Positions 1-9,665 of a DNA stretch of 64,000 nucleotides are shown one piece after another. Position 1 is the stretch's first letter; each line of letters opens with the position of its first letter. Location: the NCBI RefSeq assembly GCF_000717345.1, contig NZ_JNZA01000012.1:287828-351827 (forward strand), given 5' to 3'. Both the position numbers and the translations under genes were made by a program. The notes under the pieces were generated by a model. It saw only the letters and a program-made list of their open reading frames with translations, had not been told where the DNA came from and did no database searches. Source of the stretch: Streptomyces lydicus. GTDB taxonomy: Bacteria; Actinomycetota; Actinomycetes; Streptomycetales; Streptomycetaceae.

Positions 1-2
1 CG

Positions 3-1742
3 CTGGCAGCCGCGGTGCCCGCCGCCGGCCTGCCCGTCCTCTCCTCCCGGGCCGCCGCGGCACCCGCCGCACACGGGCCCTCCGCCGCCGACGCGCTGCC
101 CGGTGGCGGCGACCTCGGACCGAACGTGCTGGTCTTCGACCCCGGCACGCCCAACATCCAGGGCAAGCTCGACGAGATCTTCAAGCAGCAGGAGTCGGCG
201 CAGTTCGGCCCCGGCAGGTACGCGCTGCTGTTCAAGCCGGGTACCTACAACGGACTGAATGCCCAGCTCGGCTTCTACACCTCGATCGCCGGCCTGGGCC
301 TGTCGCCCGACGACACGACCTTCAACGGCGATGTGACCGTCGACGCCGGCTGGTTCAACGGCAATGCGACGCAGAACTTCTGGCGCTCGGCGGAGAACCT
401 CGCGCTCAACCCCGTCAACGGCACCAACAGGTGGGCCGTGGCCCAGGCGGCACCGTTCCGGCGGATGCACGTCAAGGGCGGACTGAACCTCGCACCCGAC
501 GGCTACGGCTGGGCGAGCGGCGGATATATCGCCGACAGCCGTATCGACGGCACGGTGGGACCGTACTCCCAGCAGCAGTGGTACACCCGGGACAGCTCGG
601 TGGGCGGCTGGAACAACGCCGTGTGGAACATGGTGTTCTCCGGAGTCACGGGAGCACCCGGGCAGACGTTCCCCAACCCGCCCTACACCACGTTGGACAC
701 CACCCCCGTCTCGCGCGAGAAGCCCTTCCTCCACCTACAGGGCGCCGACTACCGGGTGTTCCTGCCCGAGCTACGGGTCAACGCCCGCGGCACCACCTGG
801 GGAAACGGCACACCCCGGGGCGAGTCCGTCCCCCTGAGCCAGTTCTACGTGGCCAAGCCCGGCAGCGACGCCGCCACCCTCAACGCCGCCCTCGCCCAGG
901 GCCTCAACTTGCTCCTCACCCCCGGCATTTACCACCTCGACCGACCGATCGCCGTGCAGCGCCCGGGCACCGTCGTACTCGGCCTCGGATACGCCACGCT
1001 CGTGCCGGACAACGGTGTGACGGCCCTGAAGGTCGCCGACGTCGACGGGGTGCGCCTGGCCGGCTTCCTCATCGACGCCGGCCCGGTCAACTCCGCCACA
1101 CTGCTGGAGGTCGGCCCCGCGGGAGCGTCCGCGAACCATGCCGCCAACCCCACGACGGTGCAGGACGTCTTCCTGCGGATCGGTGGCGCAGGACCGGGCC
1201 GGGCCACCACCAGCATGGTGATCAACAGCAATCACACCATCGTGGACCACACCTGGGTCTGGCGCGCCGACCACGGGGACGGCGTGGGCTGGGAGACCAA
1301 CCGGGCTGACTACGGAGTCCGCGTCAACGGCGCCGACGTCCTGGCGACGGGCCTGTTCGTCGAGCACTTCAACAAGTACGACGTGGAGTGGCGCGGCGAA
1401 CGGGGCCGGACGATCTTCTTCCAGAACGAGAAGGCGTACGACGCGCCCAATCAGGCCGCTGTGCAGAACGGCAGCACCAAGGGGTTCGCCGCCTACAAGG
1501 TCGCTGACACGGTGACCACCCACGAGGGGTGGGGCCTGGGCAGCTACTGCTACTACAACGTCGACCCCACCATCCGGCAGGACCATGGTTTCGAGGCCCC
1601 GAACAGGCCCGGCGTGAAGTTCCACGATCTGCTCGTGGTCTCCCTCGGCGGGAAGGGCCAGTACGAGCACGTGATCAACAACACCGGCGCCCCCACCTCG
1701 GGCACCTCCACCGTGCCCTCGACGGTGGTCTCGTACCCCTGA
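3..1742 (+). CDS. Secreted right-handed beta-helix protein (pectate-lyase/GH55-like superfamily), 5' end missing
   Basis: The reading frame is already open at the window edge and its first codons read as an Ala-rich signal-peptide tail (LAAAVPAAG...SRAAAAPAAHG), so the true start lies upstream; the GTG at 15 is only the first start-like codon inside. About 575 residues remain. The body is rich in Gly, Asn and Asp turns with repeated short beta-strand patterns, for example the KPGTYNG segment and a later TPGIYHLDRPI segment, typical of two-lobed parallel beta-helix proteins of the Pectate_lyase_3/GH55 type. Streptomyces homologues are often given vague or misleading names. I infer an exported carbohydrate-active or wall-binding protein; no catalytic residue can be assigned. 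It ends with TGA just before a regulator on the opposite strand. Confidence 0.75.
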   Translation: MAAAVPAAGLPVLSSRAAAAPAAHGPSAADALPGGGDLGPNVLVFDPGTPNIQGKLDEIFKQQESAQFGPGRYALLFKPGTYNGLNAQLGFYTSIAGLGLSPDDTTFNGDVTVDAGWFNGNATQNFWRSAENLALNPVNGTNRWAVAQAAPFRRMHVKGGLNLAPDGYGWASGGYIADSRIDGTVGPYSQQQWYTRDSSVGGWNNAVWNMVFSGVTGAPGQTFPNPPYTTLDTTPVSREKPFLHLQGADYRVFLPELRVNARGTTWGNGTPRGESVPLSQFYVAKPGSDAATLNAALAQGLNLLLTPGIYHLDRPIAVQRPGTVVLGLGYATLVPDNGVTALKVADVDGVRLAGFLIDAGPVNSATLLEVGPAGASANHAANPTTVQDVFLRIGGAGPGRATTSMVINSNHTIVDHTWVWRADHGDGVGWETNRADYGVRVNGADVLATGLFVEHFNKYDVEWRGERGRTIFFQNEKAYDAPNQAAVQNGSTKGFAAYKVADTVTTHEGWGLGSYCYYNVDPTIRQDHGFEAPNRPGVKFHDLLVVSLGGKGQYEHVINNTGAPTSGTSTVPSTVVSYP

Positions 1743-1900
1743 CCGCCGACGGCGGATGCCGGGCCCGACCCCCGTGGCCAGAAGCTGACCGGGCCGGGCC
1801 CGGCTCCGCGCGCACGGCCGGACGGCCGGGGAGCGGCCGCACCAGGGGAGCGGATGCGGCTGGTTGACCCTGGTCGCGTCCGGTGCCGGCGGTGAGGATC

Positions 1901-2752
1901 TCAGTCGTGGTACGCGGCGATCGCGGTCTGGACGAACGAGCGGATCAGTGGATTCGTGTCGCCCTCGTTCCATGCCGCAACCACGCGGCTCGGCGGCATG
2001 TCGATCAGTGGCACCACGGTGAGCCCCGCTGCCGGCTCGTGGTTCAGGAGGGTCATGCCGACCGTGCCGTTCCAGAGAACGGCTTGCCGACATTCCTGGA
2101 CGGCGCGCACCACCGGGCCCTCGCGAGGTTCCCCGCCGTTCCAGTACGACTGCCAGACGGGGTCGGTGCCCTCCGGAAAGCGGAACCAGCGGCGATCCGC
2201 CAGGTCGGCCAGCTTCAAGCTGCTGTGGCGAGCCAGCGGATCGTCGGCGCGCAGCAGTGCGCCCACCGGGTCGGCGCGCAGCACGCGCACGGTCAGGCCG
2301 GTCTCGTCAAGGGGGCCGCGGGTCAGCGCGACGTCGACCAATCCGGCGTGCAGCCCGCAGGTGGGATCGGTCAGGTCGGCCTCGCGGATGCGGACCTCGA
2401 CGCGCGGGTGCCGCCGGTGGTAGGCGCGGGCCATTCGGGAGGCGCCCGGGTCGGTGCTGTCGCCCAGGATGCCGACGGTGAGCGTCGCGGAGCCGGCCGC
2501 CGCGGCCACGCGGAGGCGTACCCGGTCGGCCTGGTCGAGCAGGGAGCGCGCCTCGTCGAGCAGCACCGCCCCCACCGGAGTGAGCGTGACCCCGGCGGAC
2601 GATCGGTCGAACAGCGTGGCGCCGACCTCGGTCTCCAGCTGCTTGATCGCCCGGCTCAGTGGCGGCTGGCTCATGTGCAGCCGGGCGGCGGCCCGGCCGA
2701 AGTGGAGTTCCTCGGCGACCGCGACGAAGTAGCGCAGCGTGCGTAGCTCCAT
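1901..2752 (-). CDS. LysR-family transcriptional regulator
   Basis: 283 residues when started at MELRTLRYF. An upstream in-frame GTG would add about 88 arginine-rich residues unlike any LysR N-terminus, so it is not used. Residues 1-60 carry the winged HTH (FGRAAARLHMSQPPLSRAIKQLE), followed by the linker helix and a periplasmic-binding-protein-like effector domain from about residue 90. Divergently transcribed from the cupin gene at 2833 with an 80-bp gap that contains an inverted repeat of LysR type. By family rule it probably controls that cupin gene and itself. Effector unknown. Confidence 0.93.
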   Translation of the reverse strand: MELRTLRYFVAVAEELHFGRAAARLHMSQPPLSRAIKQLETEVGATLFDRSSAGVTLTPVGAVLLDEARSLLDQADRVRLRVAAAAGSATLTVGILGDSTDPGASRMARAYHRRHPRVEVRIREADLTDPTCGLHAGLVDVALTRGPLDETGLTVRVLRADPVGALLRADDPLARHSSLKLADLADRRWFRFPEGTDPVWQSYWNGGEPREGPVVRAVQECRQAVLWNGTVGMTLLNHEPAAGLTVVPLIDMPPSRVVAAWNEGDTNPLIRSFVQTAIAAYHD

Positions 2753-2759
2753 GGCGCGA

Positions 2760-2778
2760 CGATACCCGTACGGTATCG
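2760..2778. promoter_or_regulatory. LysR-type operator in the divergent gap
   Basis: Perfect 7-bp inverted repeat CGATACC-N5-GGTATCG, with the dyad symmetry and spacing of a LysR recognition site. It lies 8 bp upstream of the LysR start and about 55 bp upstream of the cupin start. Assignment to this LysR is inference from position. Confidence 0.6.
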
Positions 2779-2832
2779 ACTTCACGGAACGGGTCTTGGA
2801 CTGTCGCGTTGCCCCGGCAGTGGAATGGGCGC

Positions 2833-3327
2833 ATGACTGACGAACCGAAGACCAGTGAGCCGATGGCCGACCCCGCCGTATCGGTGGTAGGTCCGGGCGA
2901 CGGCGAGACGATCCTCCTGGGCAGCACGCGCATGCGTGTCCTGGAAGACGGCAGCAACACCGGGCACCGCCTCGGCCTCGCCGAGTCCGTCCTCGCGCCG
3001 CACACGCCCGGACCACCCCAGCACCGCCACGCCCAGCACGACGAGGGCTTCTACATCATCTCCGGCACCGTGCGGTTCACGGTGGGCGACAACGACCACG
3101 ACGCGACCGCGGGCACGTTCGTGATGGTCCCGCCCGGAGCCCCGCACACCTTCGCCAACATGACCGACCAGCCGGCCGTCATGCTGAGCATTTTCACGCC
3201 GGATCTGTACGTGCAGTACTTCCGGGACCTGCAGGAGATGTTCGCCAGTGGCCAGGCGCTGACCCCAGAGGCGAGCATCCGGACGATGAGCCGTTACGCC
3301 ACCGAGCCGGCGGTCGACTTCGCCTGA
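2833..3327 (+). CDS. Cupin-domain protein
   Basis: 164 residues from ATG 2833. A single cupin_2 barrel: His64, His66 and Glu71 in the HRHAQHDEGFY motif and His105 in PPGAPHTF give the usual three-His, one-Glu metal site. The C-terminal tail (residues 120-164) is helical with a Phe/Tyr-rich start. Small cytosolic cupins next to a divergent LysR are commonly quercetinase-like dioxygenases or sugar-binding accessory proteins; the sequence does not decide between them. The start is set by the alignment of the cupin core and by the GTGGAATGG-type weak ribosome site upstream. Confidence 0.88.
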   Translation: MTDEPKTSEPMADPAVSVVGPGDGETILLGSTRMRVLEDGSNTGHRLGLAESVLAPHTPGPPQHRHAQHDEGFYIISGTVRFTVGDNDHDATAGTFVMVPPGAPHTFANMTDQPAVMLSIFTPDLYVQYFRDLQEMFASGQALTPEASIRTMSRYATEPAVDFA

Positions 3328-3461
3328 GGGCTGTCCCGTAACTGATCTTTGGCATGGGGGTGGTGGGGACACAGCAGGGGCTCGCGAGGATCAAACCCCG
3401 TCAACAGGCAATTCCCTAAAGGGAGATGAGCGACAGAGCCCCGCCTTGCTATGGTGCGCCG

Positions 3462-3887
3462 ATGTCATCGATCAAGCAGTTCCAAGTCACCTTCGACTGC
3501 GCAGAACCTGAGCGCGTCGCTCGTTTTTGGTGCGAGGTGTTGGGGTACGTCGTATCGCCGCCGAAGGGTTTTGCTACTTGGGACGATTTCGATCGCTCGC
3601 GGCCGCCTGAGGATCGGGGTTCATGGTTCGCATGCAGTGATCCCTCAGGTGTGGGCCCGCGACTGTTCTTCCAGCGCGTTCCCGAAGGCAAGGTCGTCAA
3701 GAATCGGGTGCATCTTGACGTGCGGGTCGGCACCGGGCTCGTGGGCAACGAGCGCCTGGCCACGCTCGAGGCCGAATGCACACGACTGGTCGCGCTCGGC
3801 GCGGTACGCCTGCAGCTACTGGCTGACGATCACGATTCGTGCATCGTGATGCAGGACATCGAGGGCAACGAATTCTGCCTCGACTGA
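3462..3887 (+). CDS. VOC-superfamily (glyoxalase-like) protein
   Basis: 141 residues starting at MSSIKQF; an upstream ATG at 3426 would add 12 non-conserved residues and has its purine run touching the codon, so it is less likely. The FDCAEPERVARFWCEVLGY opening and the C-terminal DIEGNEFCLD are hallmarks of the glyoxalase-like VOC family common in Streptomyces. These proteins bind a metal or small ligand and include dioxygenases, isomerases and drug-binding resistance proteins. A stem-loop follows the stop codon immediately. Exact reaction unknown. Confidence 0.88.
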   Translation: MSSIKQFQVTFDCAEPERVARFWCEVLGYVVSPPKGFATWDDFDRSRPPEDRGSWFACSDPSGVGPRLFFQRVPEGKVVKNRVHLDVRVGTGLVGNERLATLEAECTRLVALGAVRLQLLADDHDSCIVMQDIEGNEFCLD

Positions 3888-3892
3888 GCATC

Positions 3893-3926
3893 TTCCGAGA
3901 CGGCGAGGTGGGAAGCCGTCTCGGAA
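3893..3926. terminator. Stem-loop terminator after the VOC gene
   Basis: Perfect 12-bp arms (TTCCGAGACGGC and its complement) around a 10-nt loop, starting 6 bp after the VOC stop. There is no U tract, as is usual for high-GC actinobacterial terminators. Confidence 0.7.
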
Positions 3927-4028
3927 TGCCGTCGCCCTTGCGGGGGCAGCGGGGATGAAGCTCGGGCCTTCACCCCCGCAGACCCCAACCGGAGCCCCAG
4001 CCGGGGCACACCGAGGTCCCCGTCGGCG

Positions 4029-4589
4029 TCAGTGACGCACCGCGGTCAAACACAGCGTGGTCTCCCCGCTGGTGCCGCCGCGCTCGGTGTACTCGTCGAA
4101 TTCCGCCGGACACTTGTGGCGAAGCGTCGCGTCGATCATGACCTTGTAGTCGGCCTTGGCGTCGCCGCACGCGATGGTGTAGAGGTCCGGGTTCGCGTGG
4201 GTACCGCGGTTCTCCAGGCAGTCGCCCACACGGGCATCGCGGGCGACCTTCGTCGGGGGCTTGCCGTCGTCGAGCACGGTGTTCAGCACCCAGAACCCGG
4301 ACCCGACGACGATCACGGCCCCGAGCGCGATGACAGGCCGCAGCCACGGCCGCCGTGCCGGGCCCGTCGGCGTGAACATCGGTACGCCGGGCTGCTGCTG
4401 GAACGGCGGCTGGCCGTATGCCGGCTGCTGGCCGTAAGGGAGCGCGCCACCGGGGGGCGAGCCGTAGGGGACCGGGCCGCCCTGGCCGGCAGGCGGTCCG
4501 TACGGCGTCGGGCCGGGCTGCCCGGGCTGGCCATAGGGCGCGGGGCCATGGGGCGTGGGCCCCTGCGGCGGTGGCGAGTACGCGGACAT
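4029..4589 (-). CDS. LppU-like membrane-anchored protein with Pro/Gly/Gln/Tyr-rich cytosolic N-terminus
   Basis: 186 residues; start MSAYSPPP is preceded by a good AGGGGGAT ribosome site. Residues 1-95 are a low-complexity Pro-Gly-Tyr-Gln tract (PYGQP, PPFQQQP repeats), residues about 98-120 form one membrane helix, and the extracytoplasmic C-terminal part holds four cysteines (GDCLEN, IACGDA, HKCPAEF, TLCLTAV) that could form two disulphides. This layout matches the actinobacterial LppU/SCO3897-type family, whose function is not established. It lies downstream of katG on the same strand, separated by a strong hairpin, so it is probably transcribed independently. Confidence 0.8.
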   Translation of the reverse strand: MSAYSPPPQGPTPHGPAPYGQPGQPGPTPYGPPAGQGGPVPYGSPPGGALPYGQQPAYGQPPFQQQPGVPMFTPTGPARRPWLRPVIALGAVIVVGSGFWVLNTVLDDGKPPTKVARDARVGDCLENRGTHANPDLYTIACGDAKADYKVMIDATLRHKCPAEFDEYTERGGTSGETTLCLTAVRH

Positions 4590-4729
4590 ACGGATCCCCC
4601 TGGTGCGCTGCGGCTGTTCCGCCGCCGGTTCGAGTGTGCTCACCACCCTATGAGGTCCCCTCCGACGCACCGCGCACGGGCCCGGGCTGCCGATGCCGCC
4701 TCCGGGGACCGGGTCCTCGAAAGCCGAGA

Positions 4730-4769
4730 ACGTCCAGGTCGGCCGGCGCGGGCCGGCCAACCTGGACGT
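4730..4769. terminator. Large hairpin between katG and the LppU-like gene
   Basis: Arms of 18 bp with one mismatch: a 10-bp outer stem ACGTCCAGGT/ACCTGGACGT and a 7-bp inner stem GGCCGGC/GCCGGCC, with a 4-nt loop. It sits 33 bp past the katG stop and probably ends katG transcription. Confidence 0.75.
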
Positions 4770-4802
4770 CATGATCGGACGAGTCCGACCCGGTCGGTCG
4801 AG

Positions 4803-7055
<2,253 letters not shown>

Positions 7056-7269
7056 TCACGGTGCTCAGGAACTGCGGGCGGTGGAACATTCGGGGCCCAG
7101 GCCCCCGGAGCCGGCCTCGGCCTCGTTGCTGTCGATCGAGGAACCGTGCTGGTCGGACGCGGTCAGGGGGGCGTCACGTCGACCGACATACACGACTGAA
7201 GGGGGGAGTCGGCCTGCCCGCTCGTGCACCCCGCAGGCGATCCCCGGCCGTCGAGGCGGTAACCGCCCG

Positions 7270-7458
7270 GGGGCCGGTGTCGTGCGCGGAGACGATGCGC
7301 TCGCGGTTGAACTCGAGGCGGAAGTGGGCAAGCTTCTCCAGCAGGAGCTGGTCCTGGACGAGCGCCGGGCCGTCAAGACCCGCCTGCTCGCTGTTCTGGT
7401 CGTCCGCGATCAGGGCACCGGAGCCGGTGGTGAGCGGACCCGTTTCCTGAACCGTCAC
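7270..7458 (-). pseudogene. Remnant of a monofunctional (KatA/CatA-type) catalase, N-terminal part only
   Basis: From GTG 7458, preceded by an AGGGAAA ribosome site, about 60 codons closely follow the N-terminus of clade-3 catalases: TVQETGPLTTGSGA, IADDQNSEQAGL, then LVQDQLLLEKLAHF. After LAHF the sequence is scrambled relative to the family (RLEFNRERI in place of NRERIPERVVHA) and then leaves it entirely; the rest of the roughly 480-residue enzyme is absent. The same frame continues to about 7174 without any recognisable domain. Seen directly: the family match and its abrupt end. Inferred: loss of a catA gene that was once divergent from the adjacent Fur-type regulator. Confidence 0.8.
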
Positions 7459-7505
7459 GGGCTTTTCCCTGCTGTTGTCCTGTCCCTTGGCTGCCGCCGG
7501 AACCG

Positions 7506-7533
7506 ATCCTACGATGGACCAAGTCCAAGTCAA
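7506..7533 (-). promoter_or_regulatory. Promoter and palindromic operator of the catalase remnant
   Basis: Reading the minus strand, TTGACT (7533-7528) and TAGGAT (7511-7506) are separated by 16 bp, a plausible vegetative promoter about 40 bp upstream of the catalase GTG. Inside the spacer lies a perfect dyad, TGGAC-N3-GTCCA (7515-7527), positioned where a Fur/CatR-type repressor would block RNA polymerase. The operator assignment is inference. Confidence 0.55.
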
Positions 7534-7594
7534 TACAGGAACCAGACCCGTACCGATTCATTCCTCGGACGATGCACAGTTAGGCTGGGTGGCC

Positions 7595-8011
7595 ATGAGT
7601 GACCTGCTGGACCGGCTTCGCGGACGTGGTTGGCGGATGACCGCCCAGCGCCGGGTGGTCGCCGAGGTACTCGACGGCGACCACATCCACCTCACCGCGG
7701 ACGAGGTGCTCGCGCGCGCCACCACCCGGCTGCCGGAGATCTCCCGCGCGACCGTCTACAACACCCTCGGCGAGCTCGTCTCGCTCGGCGAGGTCATCGA
7801 GGTGGCCACCGACGGCCGCGCCAAGCGCTACGACCCCAACGCCCACCGCCCGCACCACCATCTGGTGTGCTCGGGCTGCGGCACCATCCGGGACGTCCAC
7901 CCCGGGGGCGACCCCTTGGCCGACCTGCCCACCTCCGAACGCTTCGGCTTCACCGTCTCCGAGGCCGAGGTGACCTACCGGGGACTGTGCCCCGACTGCA
8001 CCCGCGCGTGA
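7595..8011 (+). CDS. Fur-family peroxide/metal regulator (CatR/PerR-like)
   Basis: 138 residues from ATG 7595; a longer in-frame start would add 40 residues encoded by the promoter region. N-terminal winged HTH (residues 10-80, including ISRATVYNTLGELVSLGEV), then the dimerisation/metal region with HRPHHHLVCSGC. Two CxxC pairs, Cys92/Cys95 and Cys132/Cys135, are the structural zinc site. Regulators of this type repress catalase genes until peroxide oxidises the regulatory metal site. The neighbours support that: a catalase remnant and then katG are divergently oriented, with a palindrome in the gap. Confidence 0.92.
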   Translation: MSDLLDRLRGRGWRMTAQRRVVAEVLDGDHIHLTADEVLARATTRLPEISRATVYNTLGELVSLGEVIEVATDGRAKRYDPNAHRPHHHLVCSGCGTIRDVHPGGDPLADLPTSERFGFTVSEAEVTYRGLCPDCTRA

Positions 8012-8045
8012 CCCGCCCCGCCGGCCGCAGCGCGTGCGCCGGGTT

Positions 8046-8501
8046 TCACGCCTGATGCCGAGTGGCGTGCCGGGTGAGTGCCTCGTCGGCGGCGTCGAGG
8101 ATGTTGTGGAAGGTGTGGGTGAGGATCGGTCGTACGAGGAGCCGGGTGAGCGGGGCACCGAGCAGCGGCAGGCGCATCTCGGCACGCGTGATCCACCGGA
8201 CCTCGGTACCGCCGTCCACCTCGGTGAACGTCATGCGGCCGAGCTCGTGCCGGGAAGGCGGCAGGCTGCGCTCCACGACGTACTCGGTGACGTGGGGCGC
8301 GTCGTAGTGCGTGATGCGTTCGCGGAACCAGCCCATCAGCCAGAGGTGACTGCGCACCGCGCCGACGCCGTAGGGCGTGCCCTCGCCGTGCCGGGTCAGG
8401 GTGCAGCGCAGCACCAGGGGTGAGCGCGTGTAGTTGGTGGTCGTGGTGAGCCAGGCGAACACCTCGTCGATGGGGGCGTTGATGACGCGTTCGACGGTCA
8501 T
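8046..8501 (-). CDS. SRPBCC (START/polyketide-cyclase-like) protein
   Basis: 151 residues. The start ATG overlaps the stop of the upstream sigma-factor gene in an ATGA junction, so the two are translationally coupled. The sequence opens with TVERVINAPIDEVFAWLT and continues with the alternating strands and long C-terminal helix (FHNILDAADEALTRH) of SRPBCC ligand-binding proteins. No catalytic residue is evident; members bind hydrophobic ligands. Coupling to an ECF41 sigma factor suggests it may play the role usually held by the small redox protein of such loci. That role is inference. Confidence 0.85.
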   Translation of the reverse strand: MTVERVINAPIDEVFAWLTTTTNYTRSPLVLRCTLTRHGEGTPYGVGAVRSHLWLMGWFRERITHYDAPHVTEYVVERSLPPSRHELGRMTFTEVDGGTEVRWITRAEMRLPLLGAPLTRLLVRPILTHTFHNILDAADEALTRHATRHQA

Positions 8502-9394
8502 GGTTTCCACGGCTGGGGTTCTCCTCTGTCCAGGGGGCACAGCGCTTCGGCGCCGTGCAGCTTGTCGGGGTTGCGCACGCCGTAGAGGCCGGTGATACGG
8601 CCGTCGTGGATCTCGAAGGCGAGCAGCCAGTCGAGCTTGCCGCCGGCGAGGAACCGCGCTGCGGGCATGCCGTTGTAGACGGCGTGCTCGACGTGGCTGA
8701 GCACGGCGTGGCTGCGGGACACGCGGAGCACGAACCGGGCGACGTCGGCGCGGCCGGTGATCGGGCGACGGGCGGCGATCACCTTCCCCCCACCGTCGGA
8801 GATCTGGACGACCTCGGGGGCCAGCAAGTCCATCAGGGCCTGGAGTTCGCCGGTCGCCGCCGCGTGCAGGAACCGCTGGACGATCTGGCGGGTGCCATCG
8901 GAATCCGGCTCGAAGCGGCGGCGCCGGGCGTGGACGTGCCGGCGTGCGCGGTGGGCGATCTGCCGGACGGTGACCTCGGTCTTACCGATCGAGGCGGCGA
9001 TCTCGCCGTGGGTGTAGCCGAAGACGTCGTGCAGGACGAACACCGCGCGCTCGGTCGGGTTCAGCGTCTCCAGCACCAGCAGCATGGCCATGGACACCGA
9101 CTCGGCCAGGATCGCGTCGTCGCTCACCTCGGGCGCCGTGCGGATGGGCTCGGGCAGCCACGCGCCGACGTATTCCTCGCGCCGTGCCTTGACCGCCCGC
9201 AGGTGGTTAAGGGCCTGCCGGGTCACCGTGCGGACCAGGTAGGCGCGCGGATGCTCGACCGTGGCCTGATCCACCGCGCGCCACCGCAAGTAGCTTTCCT
9301 GCAGCACGTCCTCGGCGTCGGTGGCGCTGCCCAGCATCTCGTAGGCGATGGTGAACAGCAGCGGACGGTGCTCGGTGAAAGCGTCCTCAGCCAT
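8498..9394 (-). CDS. ECF41-group RNA polymerase sigma factor (SigJ-like)
   Basis: 298 residues: sigma-2 (about 5-75), linker with the group signature WLPEP (79-83), sigma-4 (about 110-160), then a SnoaL/NTF2-like C-terminal domain carrying DGGGK (200-204) and the near-terminal NPDKL motif. Those motifs define ECF41, where the fused C-terminal domain both supports and restrains activity instead of a separate anti-sigma factor. Followed by a coupled SRPBCC gene instead of the usual COE-type partner. An ECF41-like promoter (TGTCACG-N16-TGTC) lies about 130 bp upstream, suggesting autoregulation. Confidence 0.95.
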   Translation of the reverse strand: MAEDAFTEHRPLLFTIAYEMLGSATDAEDVLQESYLRWRAVDQATVEHPRAYLVRTVTRQALNHLRAVKARREEYVGAWLPEPIRTAPEVSDDAILAESVSMAMLLVLETLNPTERAVFVLHDVFGYTHGEIAASIGKTEVTVRQIAHRARRHVHARRRRFEPDSDGTRQIVQRFLHAAATGELQALMDLLAPEVVQISDGGGKVIAARRPITGRADVARFVLRVSRSHAVLSHVEHAVYNGMPAARFLAGGKLDWLLAFEIHDGRITGLYGVRNPDKLHGAEALCPLDRGEPQPWKP

Positions 9395-9524
9395 GGCCGA
9401 CCGCCCGCCCCCGGGGCCGGCCGTGCCGGCTCCTCGCTGGTCGGCGACTCAGGCTGCCCTCCGGACCGACCCGTCGACGCCACGACACCACCACACCCGG
9501 CTCCTCTCCTCGACCGCCCATCGA

Positions 9525-9551
9525 GACACCCCGGGCCGGCAAACCGTGACA
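9525..9551 (-). promoter_or_regulatory. ECF41-like promoter upstream of the 9394 sigma gene
   Basis: Minus strand TGTCACG (9551-9545), 16-bp spacer, TGTC (9528-9525). The ECF41 consensus is TGTCACA-N16-CGTC, so 9 of 11 defined positions match with exact spacing. It is weaker than the two perfect sites found at the other ECF41 loci in this window. Confidence 0.5.
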
Positions 9552-9665
9552 GCCCCGCGGCGTGATTCACTTCACAACCGCGGTGCGAGCGGCGGGTGTT
9601 TGCTGTCATCCAAGCGAGGCGTTGGACAGCGAACCCAGTCGTTCGGGCTTCACGGGTTCAGGGGT

